NCBI GenBank assembly: GCA_022606425.2
Contig: JAHDVF020001359.1
Span: 647,016 to 711,015 of the forward strand
DNA length: 64,000 nt
Origin: Lepidostoma basale
Lineage: Eukaryota > Arthropoda > Insecta > Trichoptera > Lepidostomatidae
Direction of reading: 5' to 3'
Position 1 is the first letter of the stretch. Each line of letters starts with the position of its first letter. Positions 38,615-49,989 of this stretch are shown here, one piece after another. The notes under the pieces were generated by a model, which was not told the DNA's origin, ran no database searches, and was given only the letters and a program-made list of their open reading frames with translations. Made by a program: the position numbers and the translations under genes.

Positions 38615-39305
38615 TAACTAACTAACCATTACGCCGTCTCCCCGAAAGGGTGGACAAAAATAATGGACCGCCACACTGTTCTTTACTGACAGACTTATCT
38701 CAGTTCTATAACTTTCATACATCGTGTAATGCATGCACGTCGATTTTTTTCAAATCAAATCAAATCAGTTTACAGACATTACAAACAACATAAATGTTTA
38801 AGGCATTTATTGAGTACAGGTAAAATATTATATACATACAACATAATATTTGGAACGCATGAGAGATGGTTCGACATCAGGAAGACAATATACTTTTCAA
38901 AGTCGAGTATTTGTGTTCTGAACTTACTTTCACTAATATGAAAGATATCGATTTCCGGGGAAACCACGTTCAGCAGATTAATTACTCTGGTGGTCACCGG
39001 TGTCACCAAAACCAATTTGGTTCTGGCGGCCAGTAGGTAAAACAATCTGTGGTGTCGCTGTCGGAGATATCTATCAGGGACAAAAATACCAACATCCTCC
39101 AGCACGGCCGTGCTCTCGAAATATCCCCTGATTAATCTTAAGAAATGGGTTATGAGATGTCCATCTCTTCGAAGCTGCAGAGAGTTGGTCCAACATTTAA
39201 CTTTCTCCGACTATTCGCGGGGCTGACATTTAATATTTGATTCATTTTGATCGTACCACGTTTTCCTCGGTCTTCCCGTTTTTCCAGTTCCACACACTTT
39301 ATTTA
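38615..39305 (-). mobile_element. RTE LINE 3' fragment, split by an R1-type insertion
   Basis: 38615-38750 is the inverted 3' end (CTAACTAACTAACCATTACG to TGCATGCACGTCGATTT). The continuation CTCCGAC...GCTGACATTTAATATTTGAT starts near 39202. The gap is occupied by another element. Confidence 0.75.
38756..39201 (-). mobile_element. R1/Jockey-type LINE 3' end nested in the RTE copy
   Basis: The minus-strand frame 39105-38779 reads LEDVGIFVPDRYLRQRHHRL followed by a Thr/Val-rich string, a C-terminus seen in R1-like elements. The 3' tail is (GATTT)n. 5'-truncated. Confidence 0.6.
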
Positions 39306-39554
39306 TTAGTAAAAACTAATTACTTGTAAAATAAAACACATTTTCTAAGTAATTTTGAATGTCTATATTTTTCAATTGCATATTTTGTCTTATCAGTGTA
39401 ATATCGAATTAAATAATTAGAAGTAAAAATTATTGGGGAATTTGTTAGATAAAAGGAAAATACAAACGAATAAAACGAAAAGATGTTAATGTTAGTTATT
39501 GAAATTTCTTTGAGTAATTTATCGTTTATAATGATTTTTTTGGTGTTCTTGATT

Positions 39555-40045
39555 TCAATGATGTTCTTCTGTACTGACCCTTATGTATGGAAGCAAAGCA
39601 TGGAACTGACAAAAGCAGAATGAAAGTGAAGAAAATGCAGTAGAAATGAGATCTCTTAGACGAATGTGAGATAATCTGTGTATGATAGTGTCGAATGAAA
39701 ATATAAGAAGTAAATGCGGCGCGAATGATGGTGTTATGAACAAAATAATGAAAGAATCATTAAGATGGTTTGGACACATAAAAAGAAAGAATAAAGAAAG
39801 AATGGTAAAAAATATACATATGTTAACAATGTAAATAGAACTAGAAATAGAGGAAGACCGAGGAAAATCAAATATATCAAATATTAAATGTCGGCCACCT
39901 GAGGAGTCAGAGTAGTTGACGCGCGTGCATGACACAATGCATGAATGTTGAGGAAGGGAGAGAAATGTGTCAGGAAAGAAATGTGTGGCAGTCCATATGT
40001 TTTGCATACCCCTTCGGAGAGACGGCATGATTGTTAGTTAGTTAA
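39555..40045 (+). mobile_element. RTE LINE 3' fragment
   Basis: CTTATGTATGGAAGCAAAGC through TGCATACCCCTTCGGAGAGA to the (TTAG)n tail; sense to the host gene. Frames broken. Confidence 0.82.
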
Positions 40046-42465
40046 TGATTTAAAAATATATATATACATATTGTATATTGAGTTTTATAACCTATGAAAT
40101 TGGAGCTTGGAGCACGCAAAAAAAAAATGAAAGTATAAATAATACTATAGAAATGAGATTCCGAACGAAACATTAAGAAGGCAATTTAAGACGAACGCGG
40201 CGAAAGCTTTTTTTTTATTATCAAAACATACATTATTTTCCCGGCATTTCATTTTCCATCAATTTAACCTTGACCTTGAATAAACATTTTCAGCACTTCG
40301 ATTTATCGATTCTCATAATGTGCCCAAAATATTCCAGTTGTGCTTTATGGTATTGACAATTTGTTGTTGTTTCTTCATTTGGTGCAGTACTTCCTCTTTT
40401 GTGTCTCTTTCTGTCCATGATCATTTAAATACTCTACGATATATCCACAATTCAAAGGCATCCAGCTTCTTGATGATGATGGCTTTTGTCAAGGTGTATG
40501 TTTCTATACTTATATATTTAAAAAAATTGTCTTATCAGTGTAATGTCAAATTAAATAATACGCCGTAAAATATAATTATCGTGGCATTTGATAAGATAAA
40601 AGGAAAATACAAAAATCCGAAGACAGGTTAATGTTAGTTTAACTTTCTTGATATAAAATATCATTGTTAATTATTTTTTAAATTTCTCTATATTAAATAA
40701 TTGGGGTTTGGAGGTTGCAAAAGAAGTTTAAATGTAGGATAAATGCCATACAAACAAATGAGAAAGGAATTTAAGACAGATGAATGCAGGTAAAGCTTTT
40801 TTAAAATATTTTTTTATCAACACATACAATATAAATTATTGCATTCCCATGAGATTCCGGTGTAAATACAAACTAACAAATTTGTTATAAACATTTAAAG
40901 TTATTGTATATTGCGATACCATTGGATTGATTGGATATATAATACAATCACTTCGGCATGACCCGCTTTATATCTCTTAATTATGCTTAGTTAAACGCTA
41001 AGTAAAATAAAGAGTGAGTCAATATGATAATTTGGACATCAGAAACAAATAGGTAAGGGAAGAATTATTAAAAAGTTACATAAAAGCAGTGCAATTGAAA
41101 AATAAGTTAATATTGGCCGAGAAAAATATGGCAGGACCAAATGAATCAATTACTATAAGGCAGCCATGTTTATTGACCGAAAAATCGACCTGCATGCTCG
41201 TCACGATGTACGAATTTCGAGAAAACTCGACAGGTATATCAGGATAGAACAATGAGATGGTCCGTCCCCTCCGAGGGTGAGTTTGGTTAAAACGGCGTTG
41301 TGGTTTGATATATATTTTTTGTCGTTATTTATGAAAAAATGATCATCTAGATTTTTAAGATAGACGAAACTTGAGAGGGGATCCATCCGTAAATGTTTAT
41401 GAACTAAAAATAATAGTTATCTGTAACCTCTCGTACTATGGTTCTTATTAGGTGATGATTAGGCACCGCATCCACCCTTCATTTTTTTCTGAAAATGTAA
41501 CTGACTGACTGACTGATTATTATTATATTAACAGACCTTAGCATCCCAAATTGATAACCGAGTAAATTTTAACATTCAAATAATGTTTTATATAATATGT
41601 ATAATCTATAATCTAAAACTTTCCCATGGATATACAAAACGAAGACAGACGAGTCTGTAATGTGTTAGCTAGACATGTACATAAACTTTGAATTAATACG
41701 CAGAGCAAATTATGCACCAACGAACATTCATCAACTTGTAATGAGGCTTCATTATCCAATAATATGTATTGTGCTCGCCGTGTACGATCTTAAGACAGAT
41801 CTCTCGTTTACAAATTAACATGAGCACATTGAGCACTGTAAATAACAAGCTTGTGGTGTTTATTTGCGAACGCAAACAGGTTCTATTGAAAGCGAAATCT
41901 CCGCCACAGGCAATACATATCCAACACATGGCAACATAACATTAAAAAAATGTTTTTACACTTATCTTATAATGATGGAAAAGATTCTCATACAAAGAAT
42001 ATATCAAGTGATGGAATTATACGTTGCTCAGATTGCGGCATTGCGTAATGAAATTATTTAAACTACGAGGTTTAATATTACATACAATATTCTTCGTATT
42101 TCAAGATATTATTTTAAAAAAATACAGTCAATGAGTTTGCTTTGACAATTATCAAGATTAATTATTATCATAAAAATAAATAAATAAATGTATCAGGGTG
42201 TATAGTAAAACAAACTCCCGTCAATTGTTTTCAGTTATTAGAACTTATTAAGGTATTGTGTATCGTATTTAATCTAGAACACTTAAATTGTGATTTTTTT
42301 TAAATAAACTTATAAGATGCTCAAATTATGTCTTATTTAAATTTGGAATAATATCGATAGGAATTAAAAATTGTCCAAATAAATAATTAAAATTCCTAAT
42401 AAATAATTATACACGTCGATGAGCATTCACAAAAAAACAATAGGCGCTAGGGGCGTATTGAGCAC
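40046..42465. other. Intronic sequence without identified elements
   Basis: AT-rich. 40150-40650 and 40700-40880 contain related short strings (AAATAATACGCC, GATAAAAGGAAAATACAAA also at 39460) suggesting old duplicated repeat material. No coding exon seen. Confidence 0.45.
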
Positions 42466-43299
42466 TTAAGGGGTTAGGCCCAGTCAGGATTAAAAAAAAC
42501 ATTATGAAATCTCTAAAATGTTGTCTGAAAATTTCAAGTAAATCCAATGAACGGTTTACGAGATATCCTTCAATTTCTGAAGGTCTGTCTGACCCACGAT
42601 GTAGGTAGCTGACGTTAGTAGCAAATAACCGCCTTTGACAACTTATATTATTTTAATTCTAACCTTTTGAGTTTTTAGAGTAATTCAAATATTAGGTTTG
42701 GCATCGGTTTATCTGTGGCAGTTGCTCAGGGCAGTAAATACGCGTGCGTTTATAAATAATTTGGATAATTTTAAACTAGTTTTTCACGAAACTGTGTTTT
42801 CAAAGTCGGTGACCACTGTAATTCAAAAACTACTAGACGGATTTGAATGAAATTTATACAGCTTATTGAAAACATAAAAAAACTAGTAAATGATCGTAGG
42901 ATTTTTTATTTCATAAAAAAAATATATTGGTAACAATAGAAAAAGCGTTATTTTCCTTGAAAATCCGTGGAAAAGATATGAAAGGGCACCATTTTGTTTA
43001 TTTAAAAAAATAATGAAAAAAGCTACGATTGTTAACTAGATGAACTATTATACTAATGTTTATTTTTTGGTTGATTGATTTTAGATGAACCTGTAAAATG
43101 TTATGATGGTCACCGCAAAGCACGATTTGTGGGAATGGTCCAACAAATATCGCAATAACCTTGGTCTACAATTAATATGATTTTTTCTAATTTTTGCCAA
43201 ATAAAGTCAAAACATAATATCATAACTTTGTATTATTTGTTTCATAAATTTCATTAATCAAAAATCATAATTTGAAATAGTCATTTTTCACACCCTTAA
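42466..43299. mobile_element. Possible TTAA-bounded element
   Basis: Starts TTAAGGGGTTAGGCCC and ends CACACCCTTAA, so TTAA plus a short GGG terminus on both sides. No transposase frame. Weak. Confidence 0.3.
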
Positions 43300-43330
43300 C
43301 GAGATTTCGGAAGTACGCGCCTAACGCGTA

Positions 43331-43617
43331 TTAAGGGGTTACACCACCTTGACGCTCGAAAACATTGGCATAAAAATAAACTTTTTTTTGGCTCGGCCAT
43401 TAAATATATGAATAATTCTTTATTTTACGTATAATATATTTACAAACAATTTCCAATATTGAAAAAAAAAAAATAACAATAAAAATGGCGGATATACGAG
43501 TCGCTCAGTGGAACCCTCTTTTTAAAATCCTTGTTAAAAAAATTTAATGACCGAGTCAAAAAAAAAGTTTATTTTTATGCCTTTTTTTTCGGGCGTCAGG
43601 GTGGTGTAACCCCTTAA
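43331..43617. mobile_element. MITE with about 70-bp terminal inverted repeats and TTAA target sites
   Basis: TTAAGGGGTTACACCACC on the left and GGTGGTGTAACCCCTTAA on the right. The interior arms also pair (ATAAAAATAAACTTTTTTTT with AAAAAAAGTTTATTTTTAT). TTAA flanks are characteristic of piggyBac-type insertion. Confidence 0.75.
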
Positions 43618-43796
43618 GCAATCAACGTTATCTTCATAAGTATGGAATTATTGCAAGATTGAGAGTACAAAGTATGAATAAAACGAGAGACTTTGAAATG
43701 TAAAAGTTACATGAATGGTGATTAAAAAAAAACAGAAAGAATGTGTCGTTTTTAATTTTTAGTATAATACAATTATCCATGTTATCTTATTTTATT

Positions 43797-44560
43797 GGAT
43801 AGGCTTTTGTTTGCGATGACAACTTTAAGGGCACCATTTACTCTGTTGCCTGTACCAACCCATCTTTCAATATCATTCTCCACTCTCCCATCCTTAGTAA
43901 ACATTATTCGTAAATAACCAAATTCATCAAATTATTCCAGATTTTTAACGTTCACGCTGACTGTCATGCTTTCTCCTTTTTTAAAAATCACTTATTCACA
44001 TTCATCATCAAATCGTATCACTTGCATACCTCATACATACTAAATACAGGTCTTGTAGTTCATGCTCGTTATCTGCAAGCAGCACAGCGTCGTCCGCATA
44101 CAACATACTTACTAACACCGAAGAAGAAGGATGAAAGTAGAATAAATGCAGTAGAAATGAGATCTTTTAGACGAATATGTGGTAAACCTGTATGACAGAT
44201 GTCTAATGCAAATATAAGAAGTGAATGCGGTGCGATTGAGTGTTATGAAAAAAAGAATTAAAGAGTCATTAAGATGGTTTGGGCACATGGAAAGAATGAA
44301 TGAAGACAAAATGGTGAAGAAAGTATATGTACACAACGTGAACGGAGGTAGACATAAAGGAAAGCCAAGGAAAACGTGGCACGATCAAATCAAACAAATA
44401 TTTAATGTCGGTCACTTGAGGAGTCAGAGAAATCGGCACGCGTTCATAACACGATGTATGAATGTAGAGGAATCTAGAAAAGTATGTCAGGACAGAACTG
44501 TGTTACGGTCCATTTTTTCTGCCTACCCCTCCGGGGAGAAAGCGTGATAGTTAGTTAGTT
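43797..44560 (+). mobile_element. RTE LINE copy with 5' inversion (twin-primed)
   Basis: 43797-44119 is antisense RT sequence, from the KNLSKK region on the left to the YADD box on the right. 44120-44560 is sense, from KDESRINAVEM to the (TTAG)n tail. About 80 bp between the two source segments are missing. Confidence 0.8.
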
Positions 44561-45034
44561 TATATCTTGTTTTTTAACCCCATCGTTTGCAAGTATGATG
44601 ATCGGAAAGATCACAAGGCAAACTGCTGAACAGGCTAGGGACATTGCCATTATTTGTATGGAGGGTCGAACGTTGACCACTTCACTGACCATATTTTCAA
44701 TATAGAACCTTCAATGTTCTTGACCTGCCTCTTCCAATGATGTGCATATTGACAGACCCTTGTATATTGATTTCATGTACCCTTTTATAATTTTTTAACA
44801 TAAAAATTATTTATTATATAAAGATGTCTGGTGAAATAAGAAGCCGTTCAAGTAGCCTGCCATAATAAAGTATTAGGTGGGACTGAGAAGTTATATGGCA
44901 TCATTCTAAACTAATCACTTCAATAGGGCTGGGCGTATCTTTTATTTTTAAGCCATTTAATTGTACAAAGAAAAAATACATAAATAATAATGACTCAAGT
45001 AGGATTCATAATTTACTCGTGTAAAATTATAGTA

Positions 45035-45245
45035 GGTAACTAACCATCATGCCGTCTCCCTGAAGGGGTAGGCAGAAATAACGGACCGCCACACGGTTCT
45101 TTCCTTACAGACTCCTCTCGATTTCTACATCGTGTCATGCACTCACGTCGATTTCTCCGACTCCTCACGTGGCCAACATTTAATCTTTGATTTGATCGGG
45201 TCATGTTTTCCTCTACTTCTAGTTACGTTAACGTCCTTTACATAT
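45035..45245 (-). mobile_element. RTE LINE 3' fragment
   Basis: AACTAACCATCATGCCGTCT to GATCGGGTCATGTTTTCCTC, inverted 3' end. Confidence 0.8.
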
Positions 45246-45599
45246 ATTTTCTTAAATTTAAATTACAGTATTTTTCTATATACCTAGTCTTTTATAGTAA
45301 AATAGTTTAAAATCGATAGCAGTCAATATCATAAATGTTTTGTTTGTGCAAAAAGATAACAATATACACGTACGAGTACTCAACCAATTCAACGATGAAA
45401 ATACAATGTAAATCAGTTCAAAGCCATTTACAAAAAAAATCGAAGGAATTCTTTTGAACTTATTTTCATTATCTTATTGTTATCGACGCACCTTCAATAA
45501 ACCAATCAATCAATGGACGTACAAGCACATTATCTGAAACCTAATCTGGTAAACAGACGGCAATCTTATCAGACATTTTTGCTAAAAAAATACTTCATT

Positions 45600-46027
45600 A
45601 TTAAAGTCGCGGATTGGACGGCAGCCCTGTTTCATAATTGCGAGCATTATTCCCCGGGGTTTGCCCGCCGTCCTCCGGGTTAGTCACTCGGGGTTGAGTC
45701 TGTATTATTAACTCGGGAGGTTCAGTGTCCTAGTGGAAACCCGACACCCCTCAGACCAGCAAGAGGCGGCCAGCACACCTGTTCGCCGCTATACGTCTAA
45801 TCGGACAGATTTCTCGAATTACAAAATTATAAAATTTATCGAAAATTGGCATATTCAAATTTTCAACCGATTCCGAAGTTAAACTCTAGTGCAATTTCAA
45901 GAAAGAATAAAGAAGAAATTCGTTTATACGAAGGAAGAAATTCGTTTAAACGAAAGAAGAAATTTGTTTACACGAAAGAAGAAATTCGTTTATAGATATT
46001 TGAAAACTGAGTGCATTTGTTGTAAAG
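45600..46027 (+). promoter_or_regulatory. Putative internal promoter and 5' UTR
   Basis: 45600-45830 is a GC-richer unique island inside AT-rich intron, containing CCCCGGGG- and CCTCCGGG-like strings and a TCAGT initiator-like motif at 45722. It is followed by a four-unit tandem repeat (45909-45995) and then the ATG at 46028. The layout fits a promoter with a leader of about 300 bp. Confidence 0.45.
45909..45995 (+). repeat. Four tandem 22-bp units with palindromic core
   Basis: Units start at 45909, 45931, 45953 and 45975. Each is close to AAAGAAGAAATTCGTTTATACG. With the next unit's first bases the core reads TTCGTTTAAACGAA, a perfect 14-bp palindrome in the second unit and near-perfect in the others. 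The array ends 33 bp before the ATG at 46028. Confidence 0.85.
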
Positions 46028-46087
46028 ATGGATAGTGATAGCAAAAAGGACGATGTTGTAATAGAGTCAGATATGGTATCCAAAGAG
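46028..46087 (+). CDS. Candidate second alternative first exon (short soluble leader)
   Basis: ATG at 46028 starts twenty codons (MDSDSKKDDVVIESDMVSKE) followed by donor GTGAGT. The phase is 0, matching exon 49204, so the protein would begin MDSDSKK and continue VIGRYQQDLKG, 1044 residues without zinc finger or membrane anchor. The upstream 400 bp are non-repetitive and GC-richer. An internal cassette exon is the alternative reading (AAAG precedes the ATG) and would also keep frame after exon 38382. I favour a first exon because no pyrimidine-rich acceptor tract precedes it. Confidence 0.62.
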
Positions 46088-46254
46088 GTGAGTCTATAGC
46101 ATTATATAATACATTCTCCGTTATTTATATAATATGCAAATACTAGTTGCTACCCGTGAAATATTCACGGAAGTAAATATTTTTTTACCCCATATAAAAT
46201 TGGTTCAATCGTAATCAGTAATAAGTTTTAACTTTTAATGTAAATCTTGTATTT

Positions 46255-46665
46255 TTTTAAAAAGGATTAATTGTATCTCAATAGAGACGAAGATGTAAAT
46301 TGTTTTTCTGGGAACAGAATGTGGTGGCCGAGGCGCTTACAGGACTTATGACATGTCATTGGTTGGGTTGAGCGATCACTTTATATTTAACAACATTCCC
46401 CATTCCGCCCTTCTTACCACCACATTTGACAATTTTTTTGGAACTTGTATATATGCTAGCATCCTATGTTGTTAAACATAAAGCGATCGCTCAACCCAAC
46501 CAATGACAGGTCATAAGTCCTGTAACCGCATCGGCCACCACATTCTGTTCCCAGAAAAATAATTTGCATCTTCGTCTCTATTGAGATCCAATTAATCCTT
46601 ATAAAAATATAATTTATCCGCAATGGGTAAAATCCAGTAATTGTCTACAAGAATTTGTATACATT
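46255..46665. repeat. Fold-back element with about 115-bp arms
   Basis: Arms 46263-46375 and 46487-46603 pair (GGATTAATTGTATCTCAATA with TATTGAGATCCAATTAATCC; CATTGGTTGGGTTGAGCGAT with its complement). Same family as 12930 and 19855; it lies 170 bp after the alternative exon 46028-46087. Confidence 0.82.
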
Positions 46666-47504
46666 CAAAATGTTGTATAAATCTTGTATTTTTCACGCGT
46701 TAAAAATTTCACAATTAACAATACCAAAGTGTTCTCCTTTTGTTTTCTACACTCCTGTAATACAACAATAAATAAGGAAAACAATATTCAAAATAATCCA
46801 GAAACGTTTAAGGGGCATGTGCAATGTGTGCATTTCGAATTACTTTCGGAGAGTATTCGAAGTATTCCCATCTCGTTATCTTGTATTCAAAATATTCTCA
46901 TACTCTTTCTTGGATGACATGCGGGTTTTTACCAATTTATATTATGATTTCAAATTAGTGTATTTACATATAAAGTACTTAATTTATGATGGGACACTTT
47001 TAAATGTCGGTATTTGCCAGTTTCGCTCACCCCGGAGTTTACACAAAACCGAAAAAACCTGAAAACAAAGAGTTTGTTATGTTACCCTGACGGAATTTTG
47101 ATGGGAGCAAAACCATTGCTAGTTTAAAAATATCAAATAAAGTTACTTAAAAACAAAATATACAAGCGATTTAATTCATTAATTCATTTCATAATCCTTG
47201 CGTTTTATAATATATGTAAAACGAAATTAACGAAGGTTTAATAAATGCAAAGGTTATCTATTACAAAAATTGTAATGCCTATAGCTCTGAAGATAAGATT
47301 GCGAGGAAAGTAATGGATTTAAAATATCTTATTGTGCAAGTTTTAATAATTTATTTCGACGTGAAAAGAACAGAGATTATACTGATTATGTAAGAGTTAA
47401 TTTATCTAAGATCAAATTGTTGATTTTATTTTTAAATTATTATTATTATTACCATTTTGTTATATTGCTATTTACATCATTACAGAGGGATGTTAAGGGT
47501 ACTT

Positions 47505-47690
47505 AAGGGCATTACGATGTTAAGGGTATAGTTATCATATTGATTCTCATGACTGGTAGCTGATCTATAGCCATTTTATTGTCAGGTGAATTCTACACCA
47601 GACCAAATTCAGTGTGACAATCACACCCAAACCCGGGACCTTCGGTGTGGCAGTTGTAGCACTAGCCACTCTGCCACGAGTCAAGTATAC
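47505..47690 (-). mobile_element. tRNA-derived SINE, degenerate
   Basis: Inverted ACCCGGGACCTTCGGTGTGG and CACTCTGCCACGA, body GATCTATAGCCATTTTATTG. The B box is damaged. Confidence 0.65.
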
Positions 47691-48720
47691 ATGGAAGAAT
47701 TCAATAATATCTTTTACACTTTTTGTCAAAACAATACTATTGACATTTGTAAATAATATTCTGATTGACTCAATACTTGATACTAGAGTACAAACAAGAA
47801 TCGAACAGTTCAGATTACATTAAAAAAACATTATTTTGTTTACTGCGTGACAATTGAAATGTCTATATGTTTATATTATATCGAATCTTATCTAGTTGGA
47901 GGTGTATACACATGTATAAGGCGTGTTTGTACTTTGCACATTATTCAAATATAACTCATTCCAATTAGTTTTTTGATCTGTTCATGACACTTTCACCTTC
48001 ACTCAAAAAATATCCAGCCACCAGTAACAAGCACACTTGTCCGAGCTGATCAGTCAGCAATTAATCTTGCTGTCAATCAATATATCACAATACAAATCTA
48101 ATTAAATCTTAATTCTAACCTTTAAATAGTAATAACAAACTGTTGACAAGAAATTTCTTAATAAATACAATGTTAAATTTACATATTATACCGTAAACTA
48201 TGTGGATTATGAGTTACCTGCAAGCCATTTGTGGATCAAAACTTTACATTTGTTTCTATAAATCAGGACATTTTCAATATTTTGACATCTGTTATTGAGT
48301 AAAAATAAATATGTCGACTTGAAGGAAAATTCTAGAACACATAAATTTAAAATATAAGTGTAAAATTGTCCTATAATATTATTATATGACCAAAATCATA
48401 TAATCACTGAAACACTATTATAATTAGAAAACTAAACAAATAGTCATATCAATAGTATTATTAGTATGATATAAAAAAAAATGTATCATAGAACATCTGA
48501 GTATGATAGATAACATTTCACTTAAGTTCTTAACTCATGGGACTATGAAAGAAAAACTATAATTTGTATGATATATGATATAAAATTATATAGTGTGTAT
48601 AAGTAAGTACCTTGATAAAAGAGTAATGGTGGTGGTAGATAATAAACTTTTACCACTTTCAATAACTCTTGATATGTATTAATGTTTAAAAATGTAGAAT
48701 GAAATTATAATAATTTCAAA
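47691..48720. other. Intronic sequence without identified elements
   Basis: AT-rich, no repeat from this window recognised and no credible exon. Confidence 0.45.
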
Positions 48721-48724
48721 ACAT

Positions 48725-48875
48725 ATTTATTGTTTCTTGAGAAATGATGTAAAACTTCATATTAAATAATTAATATGAATGAAAACAACTGTTTCATAGA
48801 AGTTTTATTTTTAGTTTATGGGAATGACATGTTTCGCCTTTCTAAGACATTATAAAATGTTTTAAAAACATCGTA
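48725..48875. repeat. GAAAACGTCT-family element, degenerate
   Basis: TTGTTTCTTGAGAAATGATG and CTTCATATTAAATAATTA, then ATAGAAGTTTTATTTTTAGT, parallel to 30385-30560. Confidence 0.55.
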
Positions 48876-49049
48876 ATAATATCAAAACTTCAAAACTCAA
48901 AGGTGCCAGATACCACAAATTGCAATATATCATTTACAAACATGCAATTTTCTTTTGTTTCTGCAGATTAGAAGATACCATTTTGTTTTATTTAAGTCAT
49001 AGTTGCAAGTGTATTATAAACTATAGTGTTCGATTGAAAGAAAATTCCA

Positions 49050-49135
49050 CATTAAAAAGGCGCAAATGGCATTCCAAGAACCAGCAAAAAAATTACACTT
49101 TGCTGCAAACCAATCCGTAGGATTGAAACTGATAA
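49050..49135 (+). mobile_element. SINE 3' tail fragment
   Basis: CTGCAAACCAATCCGTAGGA matches the tails of the SINEs at 31545 and 34170; the head is absent. Confidence 0.55.
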
Positions 49136-49203
49136 TAAAAAAATCGATAAGCTGTGAAACTTTTTGGGTGTAATAATACTTGAAATCTCTGTGGATTATT
49201 TAG

Positions 49204-49416
49204 GTAATAGGACGGTACCAGCAGGACTTGAAGGGGGCAAGCAGTAGTGGGGTGCACTCTGGCAGTTCCAGCCCGGAGCACAGCCACACCGGTGCCACCA
49301 CACGCAGGAGAGGCCCGCGTCACCAGTCCAGGGACAGCTCGCCCAGCCTTGAGCCGGCATCGCATGATGACTACGGATTATCTGACTCCAGCGGGAGAGC
49401 GGACGGACTTGTTATT
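49204..49416 (+). CDS. Exon 5 of the Rab-effector-like gene
   Basis: An AG acceptor precedes GTAATAGG; the donor is GTGAGT. Seventy-one codons at phase 0 on both sides begin VIGRYQQDLKG and continue in a Ser/Gly/His-rich linker ending SDSSGRADGLVI. It is the first exon common to all three predicted amino-terminal forms. A SINE tail (49050-49135) sits just upstream. Confidence 0.82.
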
Positions 49417-49743
49417 GTGAGTTTTTTTAAGCTAAAAAAAATCCATACAAGACATTCTTGGACATTGGATACATTGGATACACCAGCCAATATTCAATAA
49501 TTTTTCATCAAACCTATTATTAGATAGGCAGAGTTTTTTTTTGTTTTACCTAATTTGGTTTTTGTAATTAATTACCAAACAGAACACGATTGTTAATAAT
49601 CGTTTCCAAGAGACAATTTACATTCAAATCCAACTACAAGAGTTCAAAAAATATTTTCGAGAAAACTAAGTAAGCTTGAATCTGATATAATGCTTCTTTT
49701 ACTTGTTATATCATATGTTTGCAGTAGTATTATATATTTACAG

Positions 49744-49900
49744 AAAGAAGATCCGCACGATTCTAGCAGCGATGACGAGGGACAATTTGTTAACGCCTAC
49801 AGTAACCCAGTGGATGGAGCTCTTTCTAACATCAACTTCCAAAATAAGAGCAGGGTTGTTTTCCCAGAATACGGTGGGGACATTGTTGAAATAAATAATG
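49744..49900 (+). CDS. Exon 6 of the Rab-effector-like gene
   Basis: Acceptor ATTTACAG, donor GTGAGA. It encodes 52 residues starting KEDPHDSSSDDEGQF, an acidic Ser/Asp patch, ending VFPEYGGDIVEINN. It is entered at phase 0 and left at phase 1. Confidence 0.8.
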
Positions 49901-49989
49901 GTGAGAATAAGATTCATTTATTTTTAGAACTATTTTAATATGCTTGAAATTTGTAGCATTTTTAGTAATGGTGTAAACATGTTTTATAG

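Noticed and set aside
45909..45995. CRISPR-like array
   Set aside because: Units are contiguous with no spacers, and the genome is eukaryotic.
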